Origin: Pseudanabaena sp. UWO311
Lineage (GTDB): Bacteria > Cyanobacteriota > Cyanobacteriia > Pseudanabaenales > Pseudanabaenaceae
Direction of reading: 5' to 3'
DNA length: 64,000 nucleotides
Assembly (NCBI RefSeq): GCF_006937785.1
Contig: NZ_SJEE01000003.1
Coordinates: 186,001-250,000 of the forward strand
Positions 43,443 to 52,311 of this stretch are shown here, one piece after another (positions within the stretch are counted from its first letter, which is position 1; each line of letters begins with the position of its first letter). The notes under the pieces are model-generated. The model searched no databases and was not told the DNA's origin. It saw nothing but the letters and a program-made list of their open reading frames with translations. Position numbers and translations under genes: made by a program.

Positions 43443-43937
43443 ATGTCAGATCTTTACGTTTCATGGGAAGAATATCACGCCAACATCGAGAGATTGGCAG
43501 CCCAAATTTATCAATCTCAATGGGAATTCGATCAAATTCTTTGTCTTGCTAGGGGCGGCTTACGTATTGGTGATGCTCTTTCGCGGATTTACGACAAGCC
43601 CCTTGCCATTCTCTCGACCTCTTCCTATGGTGGAAAAGATTTTCAGGAAAGGGGCAACTTGACGATCGCTAGTAATATCACTATGACTACAGAGACACTT
43701 GGCAAAAGGATTTTGCTAGTGGATGATTTAGTAGATTCGGGCGTGACTCTTGCGCGGATCTTGGAATGGTTGCAACAACACGAAGAATTTGCAATTACCG
43801 AAGTGCGATCAGCAGTTTTGTGGTTTAAGGCTTGCTCTGTGGCTAAGCCAGACTATTATGTGGATTTCTTGGCGGACAATCCTTGGATTCATCAGCCTTT
43901 TGAGAAGTATGAAAAGCTAAATCCTGGTGATCTATAA
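43443..43937 (+). CDS. Phosphoribosyltransferase-domain protein
   Basis: 164 residues. The PRPP-binding loop is RILLVDDLVDSGVTL near 88, and CLARGGLRIGDAL near 37 is a second family element. Resembles small hypoxanthine/xanthine-type or 'uncharacterised' phosphoribosyltransferases; the substrate base cannot be told. Start at ATG 43443. Monocistronic. Confidence 0.88.
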   Translation: MSDLYVSWEEYHANIERLAAQIYQSQWEFDQILCLARGGLRIGDALSRIYDKPLAILSTSSYGGKDFQERGNLTIASNITMTTETLGKRILLVDDLVDSGVTLARILEWLQQHEEFAITEVRSAVLWFKACSVAKPDYYVDFLADNPWIHQPFEKYEKLNPGDL

Positions 43938-43981
43938 ATTTTTAAGCCTTTACTACCATCGACATACGGTCAAACAACCTA

Positions 43982-44437
43982 TCATTTAGCAAGTGTTTTA
44001 GCTGCTATTAGTTGTTGGGCTTGCTTGATCCAGATGGACATCTCACTAATATCAGGGCATAAATCAGCACGGTTAAAATTCTGCACTTGTAAACGCATAA
44101 TGTGTTTGTGGAGTTTGTCGAGTGGAGTTTGGGAAAGCTGCTCCAGTGAGACAATGCCGCTATGTACAATCACACCACAATGCTGACAGCCCACCGCAGG
44201 GATTTGTGCTAAATCAGCAAAAGCTAACCATTTGGTTAATAGCTGAACTCTCACACCGAGCGCGATCGCAAGAGCTTCTTTTTGGGCTTTGCTACGCCCT
44301 GCTTTTTGCAGCAAAGCGTGAGTTGTCGTAACGCCTTTCTTCTTGAGGTTGTTGCAGTCTTCGGCGTTTAATCCTGGTAGCAGCTCAATGGCAAAGTTCA
44401 AGGCTAAAAAAGACTGAGAAGTAGTCAAGGATTTCAT
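43982..44437 (-). CDS. DUF4332-type helix-hairpin-helix protein
   Basis: 151 residues. LPGLNAEDCNNLKKKGVTTTHALLQKA and LLTKWLAFADLAQIPAVGCQHCGVIVHSGIVSLEQLSQ are two helix-hairpin-helix-like units of the DUF4332 kind, with C-x-x-C in the middle (GCQHCG). No function is known; in other proteins such units bind nucleic acid or act as scaffolds. Convergent with the phosphoribosyltransferase gene, only 45 bp away. Confidence 0.72.
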   Translation of the reverse strand: MKSLTTSQSFLALNFAIELLPGLNAEDCNNLKKKGVTTTHALLQKAGRSKAQKEALAIALGVRVQLLTKWLAFADLAQIPAVGCQHCGVIVHSGIVSLEQLSQTPLDKLHKHIMRLQVQNFNRADLCPDISEMSIWIKQAQQLIAAKTLAK

Positions 44438-44603
44438 TTCGTTAGGTTTTTAAGAATAATATCTTAGAAGCTTGTATTAAGAGCAGAATCTGTTGCACTG
44501 CCATCATCAATGGAACAACCAAGACTGCCTTAAGTCATAATTGATGTTAATACATCAGATCCTCAGCCCCCCATATATTTGCTTCACCTCTACTAAAGCT
44601 ATC

Positions 44604-44951
44604 ATGATGAAAACTATATCTGTTGTAACAATTTCTCTTGTTGCTGCTCTAGCAGTGCCCTTCTCAGCACAGGCTGATACGAGAAAAGCATTCTGTCAAT
44701 ATTTCCCTAATGGCGATTCTAAGCCGAAGGTCTCTATGCCTTGCACATTTTCGATGCGTCAAGGGTTTATTGATGTAATTTGGCAAGATGGAGTAAGAGA
44801 TAGCTTTCGACCCATATCAGGTCGTCCCATGGTCTACACTGATGATCGTGGCGGTATCGTCTATCAACAACGTGGTGAAGAGCAAGCGGATGGAACTAGT
44901 GCCAGAATCATGAAAATGGAGAATGGCTCGATTTATATCTGGGGAAGCTAA
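44604..44951 (+). CDS. Small exported protein
   Basis: 115 residues from ATG 44604 (or 44607). Signal peptide ends at AQA near residue 24. The mature part has two Cys (FCQYF, MPCTF) which may form a disulfide, and strand-rich repeats (FIDVIWQDGVRDSFRPI, GGIVYQQRGEE, GSIYIWGS). Not a family I can name. A 10-bp hairpin (44966-44994) follows. Confidence 0.65.
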   Translation: MMKTISVVTISLVAALAVPFSAQADTRKAFCQYFPNGDSKPKVSMPCTFSMRQGFIDVIWQDGVRDSFRPISGRPMVYTDDRGGIVYQQRGEEQADGTSARIMKMENGSIYIWGS

Positions 44952-44965
44952 GTTTGTTCTCTAAG

Positions 44966-44994
44966 TTCTCAAAATAGCAACGCCATTTTGAGAA
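44966..44994. terminator. Hairpin after the small exported protein gene
   Basis: TTCTCAAAAT (44966-44975) / ATTTTGAGAA (44985-44994), followed by GTTTTTGTTGCTTTTT. Confidence 0.55.
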
Positions 44995-45067
44995 GATGTT
45001 TTTGTTGCTTTTTCTTGCACTTTATAAATTTTGGTGTTCCTAGAAAATCACTAAATTCAACTATTAT

Positions 45068-47068
45068 TTAATCTACAGGCTTGCCAACAGAGTAATTGAG
45101 AGCATAGCTCCAACTTAGTAAGCGTAACCACAGACGGGGATTTGACGGCTCTAACCAAGTTTGACAACTACGTATGAGTTGAGGCAACCATCCACCTAAT
45201 AAAGCATTGGCAAAGGAACTGCGGGTAAAGGCTCCATAACTAGAAAGCCATTTCAACAGATCTTTTGTACCTGCCATTTCAATAATCCAGAGAATAAGCT
45301 TTGGATTTTTAAAAGCGGCAATTAGGGCAAGGCGATTGAACATCAACCAATTGAGGCGATCTTTGATAAAGAGATCGCTTACGGGTTGCGGCTCATCGGC
45401 AAGTAGTCCAAAGAAAGTATTTAGCATTGAATTTACTCGCTCTGGCGGCAAGTGCATCCCCGTCGGAACCATCATCCCCTTAGAAAATAGCCAAGTAACG
45501 GCGATATTGCTTTGATAGGCATTAATTTGCTTGAGGTCATCAGCACTTAGCAAATCATGTTTCAATGCAGTATCAAGTAAGGTCGCTAGGCGTGGCAAGT
45601 TGCGAACGAGTGATCCAAAGCCAGTAAATACAAGGGGCGATTGCAAAGAGGCAGCATCACCGATCGCTAAGATCCGATTAAAAGCACATTTTTTAGAATC
45701 TTCATTGAGACTGTAATGTCCTGTAATGTAACCGAAAGTTGCTTTCTTCCAAGTCAGCTTTTCCATATCACAACGTCGATATTCGGGCAAAATCGTGAAG
45801 AAGTCCTCATACATTTCTAGCAGCGATCCTGCGTTCTCTGGATGCACTTGGTGATAATGGAATAGATAAATTGTCAGTTCATCTTTTTCCGCAGGAAAGA
45901 GTTCCCAAATCAACTGCCTTCCCCTTGAGATATCTCCATGACTAAACAGCACATCCCCATATTGGGAATCCCATACATGCTTATCAATTCCTTCTAAAAC
46001 TGCACCTACAGTCGGACAAACACTATCAAAAGCTTGACCTGCGTTAATTTGCTGCGCGATCGCAGAAGCCGAGCCCATCGCGTCAATTACTAACCGAGAA
46101 GTAATAATTACTTCTGCTTCTGTTTCTAGATTCTTTGCAAAGATAGTCGCGCTATTGTTATCAATGACAACCTTTTGGAACTCAGTGCGATCGCAAATTA
46201 CTGCACCATATTGATGTAATTTCTTACTGCAAATTTCTAACAATCGATTAGTATCGATCGCAATATTTAAGACCGTTGGCGTATGTAGCACCTTAGCCTT
46301 AAGATGTGCTGGATTATTGCTATCAAAAAACTTGTTAAAGCCATCGACATATTCCGCCGTAATCATTAATTCAAATTCTTCTTTAGTGAAGAGCCCGAAA
46401 TCAATAAGATTCTGAAATTCCGCACGAGAAATATTCCATTCGCGGTTCATTCTTCCAAAAGGGATTCGTTCCACTAGACAAACGCGATATCCCAATTTCG
46501 CCATCATCGCCGCATGGATTGCCCCCAATGCACCTCCTAAATAGACAATATCGTATTGCAAATCTTGCTTTGGAGAATTTGCTTCTGTAAAGATCACCTT
46601 CTTCGGAGTTTCAGGTGATTTCACACTTTCGCGCCAGCGCTTTTCCCACCAATAGACACGATTGAGATCGTATTCGCCATTAGGAATGCGTTGAAAGAAT
46701 TTAACTGTAAGCGGATATTCCGCAGCTAATGCTTCAAAAATAGATTGATTAGGCGCGATCGCAGGTGGCTGCTTATATTCATAAGGAAATGCCTGACGGG
46801 CAGCTTTAGTCAAATGATCGAGAAAATCTTTTTCGCCATCCATCGCCTCATCCGACCAGCGAAACACTTTTAGATAAGTAGTACGTTGTAATGTCCAGAG
46901 AAATACTGATAATTGCGCGATCTCACCTGAACGATTTTGGCGATCGAGGATAAAGCCATGCTTAGCAACGGATTTTTTCCCAAAGGGAGGTTGGTACTCA
47001 GTCTGGAGCCATGTTTTCACGGCTGCAACTTGAGGTGTAGGGATTTCAATGTAAAGTAACTGCTGCAT
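45068..47068 (-). CDS. CruA/CruP-type lycopene cyclase (FAD-dependent)
   Basis: 666 residues. FAD-binding fold starts near 173 (YDIVYLGGALGAIHAAM, then VCLVERIPFGRMNREWNISR), with RLVIDAMGSAS near 330 and RILAIGDAASLQSPLVFTGFG near 470. The REWNISR element and the flavoprotein motifs are characteristic of the CruA/CruP family, which cyclises lycopene to gamma- or beta-carotene. Which of the two it is cannot be decided here. The first ~170 residues are an N-terminal domain before the flavin fold. Together with CrtR at 30638 it would supply hydroxylated carotenoids. Downstream is the ATPase/DUF4276 pair, on the same strand. Confidence 0.82.
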   Translation of the reverse strand: MQQLLYIEIPTPQVAAVKTWLQTEYQPPFGKKSVAKHGFILDRQNRSGEIAQLSVFLWTLQRTTYLKVFRWSDEAMDGEKDFLDHLTKAARQAFPYEYKQPPAIAPNQSIFEALAAEYPLTVKFFQRIPNGEYDLNRVYWWEKRWRESVKSPETPKKVIFTEANSPKQDLQYDIVYLGGALGAIHAAMMAKLGYRVCLVERIPFGRMNREWNISRAEFQNLIDFGLFTKEEFELMITAEYVDGFNKFFDSNNPAHLKAKVLHTPTVLNIAIDTNRLLEICSKKLHQYGAVICDRTEFQKVVIDNNSATIFAKNLETEAEVIITSRLVIDAMGSASAIAQQINAGQAFDSVCPTVGAVLEGIDKHVWDSQYGDVLFSHGDISRGRQLIWELFPAEKDELTIYLFHYHQVHPENAGSLLEMYEDFFTILPEYRRCDMEKLTWKKATFGYITGHYSLNEDSKKCAFNRILAIGDAASLQSPLVFTGFGSLVRNLPRLATLLDTALKHDLLSADDLKQINAYQSNIAVTWLFSKGMMVPTGMHLPPERVNSMLNTFFGLLADEPQPVSDLFIKDRLNWLMFNRLALIAAFKNPKLILWIIEMAGTKDLLKWLSSYGAFTRSSFANALLGGWLPQLIRSCQTWLEPSNPRLWLRLLSWSYALNYSVGKPVD

Positions 47069-47120
47069 GGCTAAATCAATATCTTCAGTGTTCTAATTTT
47101 GGCATATATCGTGATTTGGA

Positions 47121-47801
47121 TCAGACTTGCAAGTTTTCTAACCGCGTAATCCATTGATTAAAGTGCGGACATTTTTCTCTAATTTTTGCTAACCCAATCT
47201 TTTCAACTACTTGAGGCGCTAAACTCGTTTTTAGTTTTTTATATTTTGGAATAACTTTTTCAAGCCTCTTAGAAGGAGCCGTAGTTACACCTTGGTTGAT
47301 TAATTCTGGAGAAGAATACCTTCTACATTCTGCTAATAGACGATCAATACCTTTCTTATATTGATCATTGTCAGGAAAGTCTTTATACAATTCTTCTAGA
47401 TCAGTAAATATTAAAGCTTCAAATTCATGTAATTGAATATAGGGTATAAATCGATAATGATTAATATCCTTTGCAAAAGCAAATTCTAATGCTTTAACTT
47501 TGAGACAAGGATCTAATATTTTACTAGCTTGTTCAAATTTCGGAAAATCATTTGGTAATGCATATAGATCAAACATTGTTGTAAGTATTAATGGTTGACT
47601 ATTTCTCTCTTTCAATAAACGATTAATTTCATTTTTAACTTTTGCATAGTTAGCTATTCCTCCTCCTATGCCCTTAGATCTATTTGTTGGTACTAAACTA
47701 TATTTAGTATTAATATTTAGACATTTTAAATGTTGACGCAAAATATTTTTAACAAAGGCTTCTTCTGTTGGCCCTTCTACAAGAATATTTAGAACAACCA
47801 T
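47121..47801 (-). CDS. DUF4276-family TOPRIM-like protein
   Basis: 226 residues. The N-terminus MVVLNILVEGPTEEAFVKNIL has the TOPRIM-type strand-EG-x-x-EE pattern (Glu9, Glu13, Glu14). MFDLYALP contains Asp78 at the position of the second metal-binding acid, and YIQLHEFEALIFTDLEEL (about 115-132) is typical of the DUF4276 family. It probably binds metal and cuts or acts on nucleic acid, as in OLD-family nucleases. The start is 3 bp after the stop of the ATPase gene, so the two act together. AT-rich coding sequence compared with neighbours. Confidence 0.8.
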   Translation of the reverse strand: MVVLNILVEGPTEEAFVKNILRQHLKCLNINTKYSLVPTNRSKGIGGGIANYAKVKNEINRLLKERNSQPLILTTMFDLYALPNDFPKFEQASKILDPCLKVKALEFAFAKDINHYRFIPYIQLHEFEALIFTDLEELYKDFPDNDQYKKGIDRLLAECRRYSSPELINQGVTTAPSKRLEKVIPKYKKLKTSLAPQVVEKIGLAKIREKCPHFNQWITRLENLQV

Positions 47802-47804
47802 TAG

Positions 47805-49004
47805 TTATGGTCTCCCGCCAATTACATTTTTATTCCATAGCTCAGATAATGAGTATTCTTCTAGCCAATCTTCTAACTCTTCCACAATTAATCTTTTAAA
47901 AGAAGATTCTCGACCATTTCTTTCAACAACAATTATGTCTTCTGGCTCAAAACAATCCACTAATAATGGTGATTGAGTTGCTAAAATTACTTGACAACGA
48001 TTAGAAACACTATTAATTAAGCTACCGATAATATTAATAGCATAGGGATGTAAGCCTAACTCTGGTTCATCTAAAATTAAAACATCAGGCAGACTATCAG
48101 GAGGTTGTAATAAAAGCGTTACTAAAGCCATTGCTCTTAATGTTCCATCCGATGCTTGATATGGACTAAATATCAAATCAGTTCCCTTTTCTCTCCATTG
48201 CAAAAGAATTGTATTTCCCACTGGTGCTAGTACAAAATCATCAAAAAATGGTGCAATTTGCGAAAGCGTTTCTACGATTCTTTGATAATAACGAGGCTCA
48301 TTATCTCTAACCTTTAGAAGAAATGGTGCTAAATTACCAGCATCTTCTTTAAGTCGTTGGTTATCATCAATACTCCATCGCTGCTTAAATCGTGCAGTTT
48401 GAGATGTGTCATGAAACTGGTGAGTCTCAAAGCTTTGTATTAGATAAAATATATCTGTAGAAATCTGATTACCTAAGTTTATATCATCAATTAATCGTGA
48501 TTCTTTATGCCCAGCATCTAATGATTTCCAAGTTGCTAAGCCACTAAAAGGACTTATATCTATATTTCCTGAATTATCAGAATAGTTTCTTTGTATGGCA
48601 GTTCTTAGATTATTACTCCTGACATTTAATAACCCCTGACCTGTCGAATTACTATAAATATTACGTCGATACTTTTCTTCAGCAAATATAAATGTATCTG
48701 ATGCAGCGTAAAAAAGTCTAAAGAAATAATCATTTTTGCCTGAAGTAGTCTCAAAGTTAAGCTCAGCTTCTATCTGTGGAGTAACAGCAGATCCGTCAAA
48801 AAGAAAAGAGCTTGCCCCCCCTGATTGCCCAACAAAAAACTGCAATTGTCCAGTGCGTTGTATCATCCAACGCAACAATTTAAAAAAGGAAATAAAATTA
48901 GATTTACCTGAACCGTTCGCGCCGATTAAAACGTTGATGGGAAATAAATCTAAATCTAATTCTTTAATTGATTTATAGCCTTTAATGCTGATGTGTTTAA
49001 GCAT
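47805..49004 (-). CDS. AAA15/RecF-like ATPase paired with DUF4276
   Basis: 399 residues from ATG 49004; a GTG at 49025 would add seven and abut the peptidase stop. ABC-ATPase fold as in RecF, SbcC and OLD proteins: Walker A GANGSGKSN (28-36), Q-loop region with GQSGGASSF near 65, signature-like SDGTLRAMALVTLLLQ near 285, Walker B DVLILDEPELGLHP near 310, and the H-loop ATQSPLLVD near 345. It lacks its own TOPRIM domain; the separate DUF4276 protein supplies it. Such split ATPase/TOPRIM pairs occur in phage-defence systems (for example PARIS, with a different nuclease). Defence is an inference. Confidence 0.88.
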   Translation of the reverse strand: MLKHISIKGYKSIKELDLDLFPINVLIGANGSGKSNFISFFKLLRWMIQRTGQLQFFVGQSGGASSFLFDGSAVTPQIEAELNFETTSGKNDYFFRLFYAASDTFIFAEEKYRRNIYSNSTGQGLLNVRSNNLRTAIQRNYSDNSGNIDISPFSGLATWKSLDAGHKESRLIDDINLGNQISTDIFYLIQSFETHQFHDTSQTARFKQRWSIDDNQRLKEDAGNLAPFLLKVRDNEPRYYQRIVETLSQIAPFFDDFVLAPVGNTILLQWREKGTDLIFSPYQASDGTLRAMALVTLLLQPPDSLPDVLILDEPELGLHPYAINIIGSLINSVSNRCQVILATQSPLLVDCFEPEDIIVVERNGRESSFKRLIVEELEDWLEEYSLSELWNKNVIGGRP

Positions 49005-49025
49005 GACGATCGCACAATTGCGCAC

Positions 49026-50357
49026 TTAGGGTTTGACAATCAAAATTCCATAAGCATCAGGATTGAGATATTTGCGAACAGCGGCTTGAATGTCCTCTTT
49101 AGTGATCGATTTCATGAGATCGGGATAGTTTAAGGCTGGCTCTAACGAACCGACAATGCGATCGTAATAGCCATAGATACCTGCACGTTCTTTGGGTGAC
49201 TCATTACCAAAGATAAAGCGATTGCTAACTTGGGTGCGAATTTTGGCTAGTTCCTCATCAGTGACGGGAGTTTCGTGCAATTTGATGATATGTTCACGAA
49301 TTGCTTGCTCAACTATTTCCACATCTTCTACGTTCAACTTGGCAAATACTTGGAATGTGCCTTGCCAACGCATCGCTGAATTGCTTACAGAAATGCGATC
49401 GACGATGCGACGATTTTCTCGCAAGTCTTGTACCATCCGCGAAGTACGCCCACTGCCGAGAATATTCGCCAGAATACTTAAGGGATAAGTTTCTGATAAG
49501 TCCCGCAAACTGGCGACGCGCCAACTCATACTCAGCCTTGCTTGCTTGAGACTAGGATCGGTCACTTCCCGACGAACAATCGACTCAAAAGGCTTTTCTG
49601 CTGTAAAGGTGTGCGGTTTAGGCTTAGCTGCGATCGCAATTTCTTGATTGCCTGCCTCAAAATAATTTGCAATCACACCGATCATCTCGCTCACGGGTAA
49701 ATTACCCACAACGGCGATCGTCATATTTTGTGGCGCATACCATTGGCGATGAAACGATCGCATTTGCTCTGAGGTGACGTTTTCAATCACATCTACGGGA
49801 CCCAAAACAGCACGACGATAGGGTAACTGCTCATACACTAATTCCGAAATATGACGATAAATACGGCGATCAGGATTATCTTCACTGCGGCGAATTTCTT
49901 CTAACACCACATGCCGTTCGCGCTGAAACTCTTCATCGGGAATACTTGACTTCAACACAATATCTAGTTGTAATGGCGCAAGCTTAGCAAAGTCCTTGGG
50001 CGCAACATTGATATAAAAATGAGTGTAGTCTTGACTAGTTGCCGCATTAGTATTACCACCATGAGACTCGATCGCCTGTTCAAATTCTCCTAAACCAAGG
50101 CGCTCACTACCTTTAAACACCATATGTTCTAGGAAATGCGCCATACCGTTGATGTCATCGCTTTCAACAGCAGAGCCAACATCAACCCAAATACTAAGGT
50201 TAACCGCATCAACAGGAACCTGTTCGGCAATAATCTTGATCCCATTGGGAAGAATATATTGAGTGGGCGCAGATAATTGCGCTTTAGTTGCTAGATCATT
50301 GAGATCATGATCAGGAGCAGCTACATCTAACCGACGCGGAATGACGATCGCTGGCAT
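49026..50357 (-). CDS. M16 family zinc peptidase
   Basis: 443 residues. The inverted zinc motif HFLEHMVFKG (H-x-x-E-H) is near residue 80, and EEIRRSEDNPDR near 155 supplies the distal Glu. RTSRMVQDLRENR near 317 belongs to the second, inactive half of the M16 fold. Similar to processing-peptidase-like proteins of bacteria. It has no signal peptide, so cytoplasmic or exported by another path. It is upstream of, and adjacent to, the ATPase gene on the same strand. Confidence 0.9.
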   Translation of the reverse strand: MPAIVIPRRLDVAAPDHDLNDLATKAQLSAPTQYILPNGIKIIAEQVPVDAVNLSIWVDVGSAVESDDINGMAHFLEHMVFKGSERLGLGEFEQAIESHGGNTNAATSQDYTHFYINVAPKDFAKLAPLQLDIVLKSSIPDEEFQRERHVVLEEIRRSEDNPDRRIYRHISELVYEQLPYRRAVLGPVDVIENVTSEQMRSFHRQWYAPQNMTIAVVGNLPVSEMIGVIANYFEAGNQEIAIAAKPKPHTFTAEKPFESIVRREVTDPSLKQARLSMSWRVASLRDLSETYPLSILANILGSGRTSRMVQDLRENRRIVDRISVSNSAMRWQGTFQVFAKLNVEDVEIVEQAIREHIIKLHETPVTDEELAKIRTQVSNRFIFGNESPKERAGIYGYYDRIVGSLEPALNYPDLMKSITKEDIQAAVRKYLNPDAYGILIVKP

Positions 50358-50443
50358 GGCAAGTTTAAGGATTTTACTAAATTTTAAATAAAAAGCGCTT
50401 TTATATTCAATCCGAGGTGATGCAATGCACCACCTCGCAAAAC

Positions 50444-51472
50444 TTACAATCTTTCTAGTGTCTGCAATTTGTAATAAGCTTCTCGCAGTTGCAAGCTAGA
50501 AGTATCTTCTAGCATAGCAGCAAAATCATAGGATTCTTGGTAAGCAGCGCGTGATTTTGGCAGATTTCCAAAAGATAAGTACAAATCACCCAAATATCGC
50601 TGCACGATCGCGGCTGTTTCGCGATCGCCCATGACCAAAGCCAAGCTAGAACGATTTTGCAACAATTCCTCAATGCGATAAAAGTTAGGGACTTCGAGAT
50701 AAGCAGCAATCAAGCGATCACTAGCTACTGCCATCAATGGATAATTGCGATATTGACGAGCAATTGTCAGAGCCATGCCGTAGTCTTTGATCGCGGCTTT
50801 GTAGTTATCCAATGCCATCAAGCTGTCACCGCTATTGACATAGACATATCCTTCACCGAGCGCTTCACGGATGGGATATTGTTTGATCGATGCGTAATAA
50901 AGCTTGATCGCCGCCATATGATCGCCATATCGCCCTGCAATTAGCCCTTTGTTATTCAACGCGATCGCGGTATTCAGTCCTTGATCATTTTGAATAGCTA
51001 GATCAAGGGATTCTGTGTTGAGTTTTGCGGCGGACTCTAGTTTGTTTTGGGCGATCTCAAAACTGACTAAGTTATTTGAGCTTTCTAACTTAGCGCCATT
51101 ATCCTTCAGAGTATTGGCGTAACGTATTCTCTGCCGAGTTGTGTCTTGAGCCGCATTAGCTGACCCCATCATTTCATAGGCATCGCTCACCCGAGCCAAA
51201 GTGTAGGAAATTGCAGATTGATCATTGACGCGGCGGTAATAACCGATTGCATAGAGCCAAGTCTTGATTGCTTCGCGATGTTTACCATCTTTGAGTTGAC
51301 CGTAGCCAAGATCGAGTAAGCGATCGGCTTCATCTCTAACTGAACGATTTGCGGGGTTGACAGTTGCCTGTTGCGCCTGTATCGGCATCGGCACAACGAT
51401 CACTCCTACAAAAGCAGCTAAGATTGTTGCTCCTAGACTTGCAACGGACATTTTCTGACGCTTTCTATACAT
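50444..51472 (-). CDS. Exported tetratricopeptide-repeat protein
   Basis: 342 residues. Signal peptide MYRKRQKMSVASLGATILAA..., ending near residue 34 (QAQQ). The remainder consists of about seven TPR-like helix pairs of 34-40 residues (DRLLDLGYGQLKDGKHREAIKTW, GSANAAQDTTRQRIRYA, IALNNKGLIAGRYGDHMAAIKLY, NSGDSLMALDNYKAAIKDY, VQRYLGDLYLSFGNLPKSRAAYQ). Likely a periplasmic protein-interaction scaffold. Start may also be the internal Met at residue 8. Single gene. Confidence 0.82.
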   Translation of the reverse strand: MYRKRQKMSVASLGATILAAFVGVIVVPMPIQAQQATVNPANRSVRDEADRLLDLGYGQLKDGKHREAIKTWLYAIGYYRRVNDQSAISYTLARVSDAYEMMGSANAAQDTTRQRIRYANTLKDNGAKLESSNNLVSFEIAQNKLESAAKLNTESLDLAIQNDQGLNTAIALNNKGLIAGRYGDHMAAIKLYYASIKQYPIREALGEGYVYVNSGDSLMALDNYKAAIKDYGMALTIARQYRNYPLMAVASDRLIAAYLEVPNFYRIEELLQNRSSLALVMGDRETAAIVQRYLGDLYLSFGNLPKSRAAYQESYDFAAMLEDTSSLQLREAYYKLQTLERL

Positions 51473-51678
51473 ATCCCTACATCCTCACCAAAAAGGTGCA
51501 CACATTGTAGCGACATAAAAGCAATTTTCTCTAGAAGTTTTCTGACTTTTTCTGACATTTTTACAATTAAAGCTGCAAAGTGCGGTGCGAATCACTACTG
51601 CACTTTGCGGCTTTTTTGAACTAGAGAGGCTTTGATAGGGGTTTGATATAATTTAGACTACGCATTTTGAGGAAATCT

Positions 51679-52311
51679 ATGATTACACTCACTCAACCAA
51701 AATCTGGCTCAGAACTAGAACAAAAGCTAGATCTAAGTTTTGATAAATTTTTGGAGCAATGTCCTGAAGATGGTCGCTATGAACTTGTGGATGGCAAAAT
51801 GGTAAAAATTTTAGCAACAAGAATTCATTACGATGTCGCTTGGCTAATTTTAAAAAGCTTTGATCGAGAGGTTGAGCGATTGAGTTTAAACTATGTAGTC
51901 AATGATGTTGCTGCGGTTTTAACCACAAATAAAAACGGCAAAGAACAGGGCCGACATCCAGATGTAAGTGTAATTAATCGGGATGTTTGGCGGAGCGATC
52001 GCCAGAATCATCGAGGTATTCGCGAACCAATTCAGATTGCTGTTGAGGTGGTGTCCACTAATTGGGAAGATGATTACATTGATAAACTCGCAGAATACGA
52101 ACGTTTAGGGATTCCTGAGTATTGGATTGTTGATTATTTAGCGATTGGTTCTCGCGACTATCTAGGCGATCCTAAGCTCCCATCTGTTTTCATATTTACC
52201 TTAGATACAGAAGGTAAGTACCAACTAACAAGGTTTCAAAATAGCGATCGCCTAGTTTCGCCAACCTTTCCAGAATTAAATCTCACTGTTGCGCAAATTA
52301 TGGCTGCTTAG
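51679..52311 (+). CDS. Uma2-family (DUF820) putative nuclease
   Basis: 210 residues from ATG 51679, with GAGGAAA before it (a TTG at 51667 would add four). The Uma2 family has a PD-(D/E)xK fold. Visible: YELVDGKMVKI, RHPDVSVINRD, VEVVSTNWEDDYIDKLAEYERLGIPEYWIVDY, the last giving D-x-E-type and Lys residues of the active site. These proteins are abundant in cyanobacteria, often near mobile DNA, with unclear roles. It is convergent with the methyltransferase gene, overlapping it by 4 bp at their ends. Confidence 0.88.
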   Translation: MITLTQPKSGSELEQKLDLSFDKFLEQCPEDGRYELVDGKMVKILATRIHYDVAWLILKSFDREVERLSLNYVVNDVAAVLTTNKNGKEQGRHPDVSVINRDVWRSDRQNHRGIREPIQIAVEVVSTNWEDDYIDKLAEYERLGIPEYWIVDYLAIGSRDYLGDPKLPSVFIFTLDTEGKYQLTRFQNSDRLVSPTFPELNLTVAQIMAA

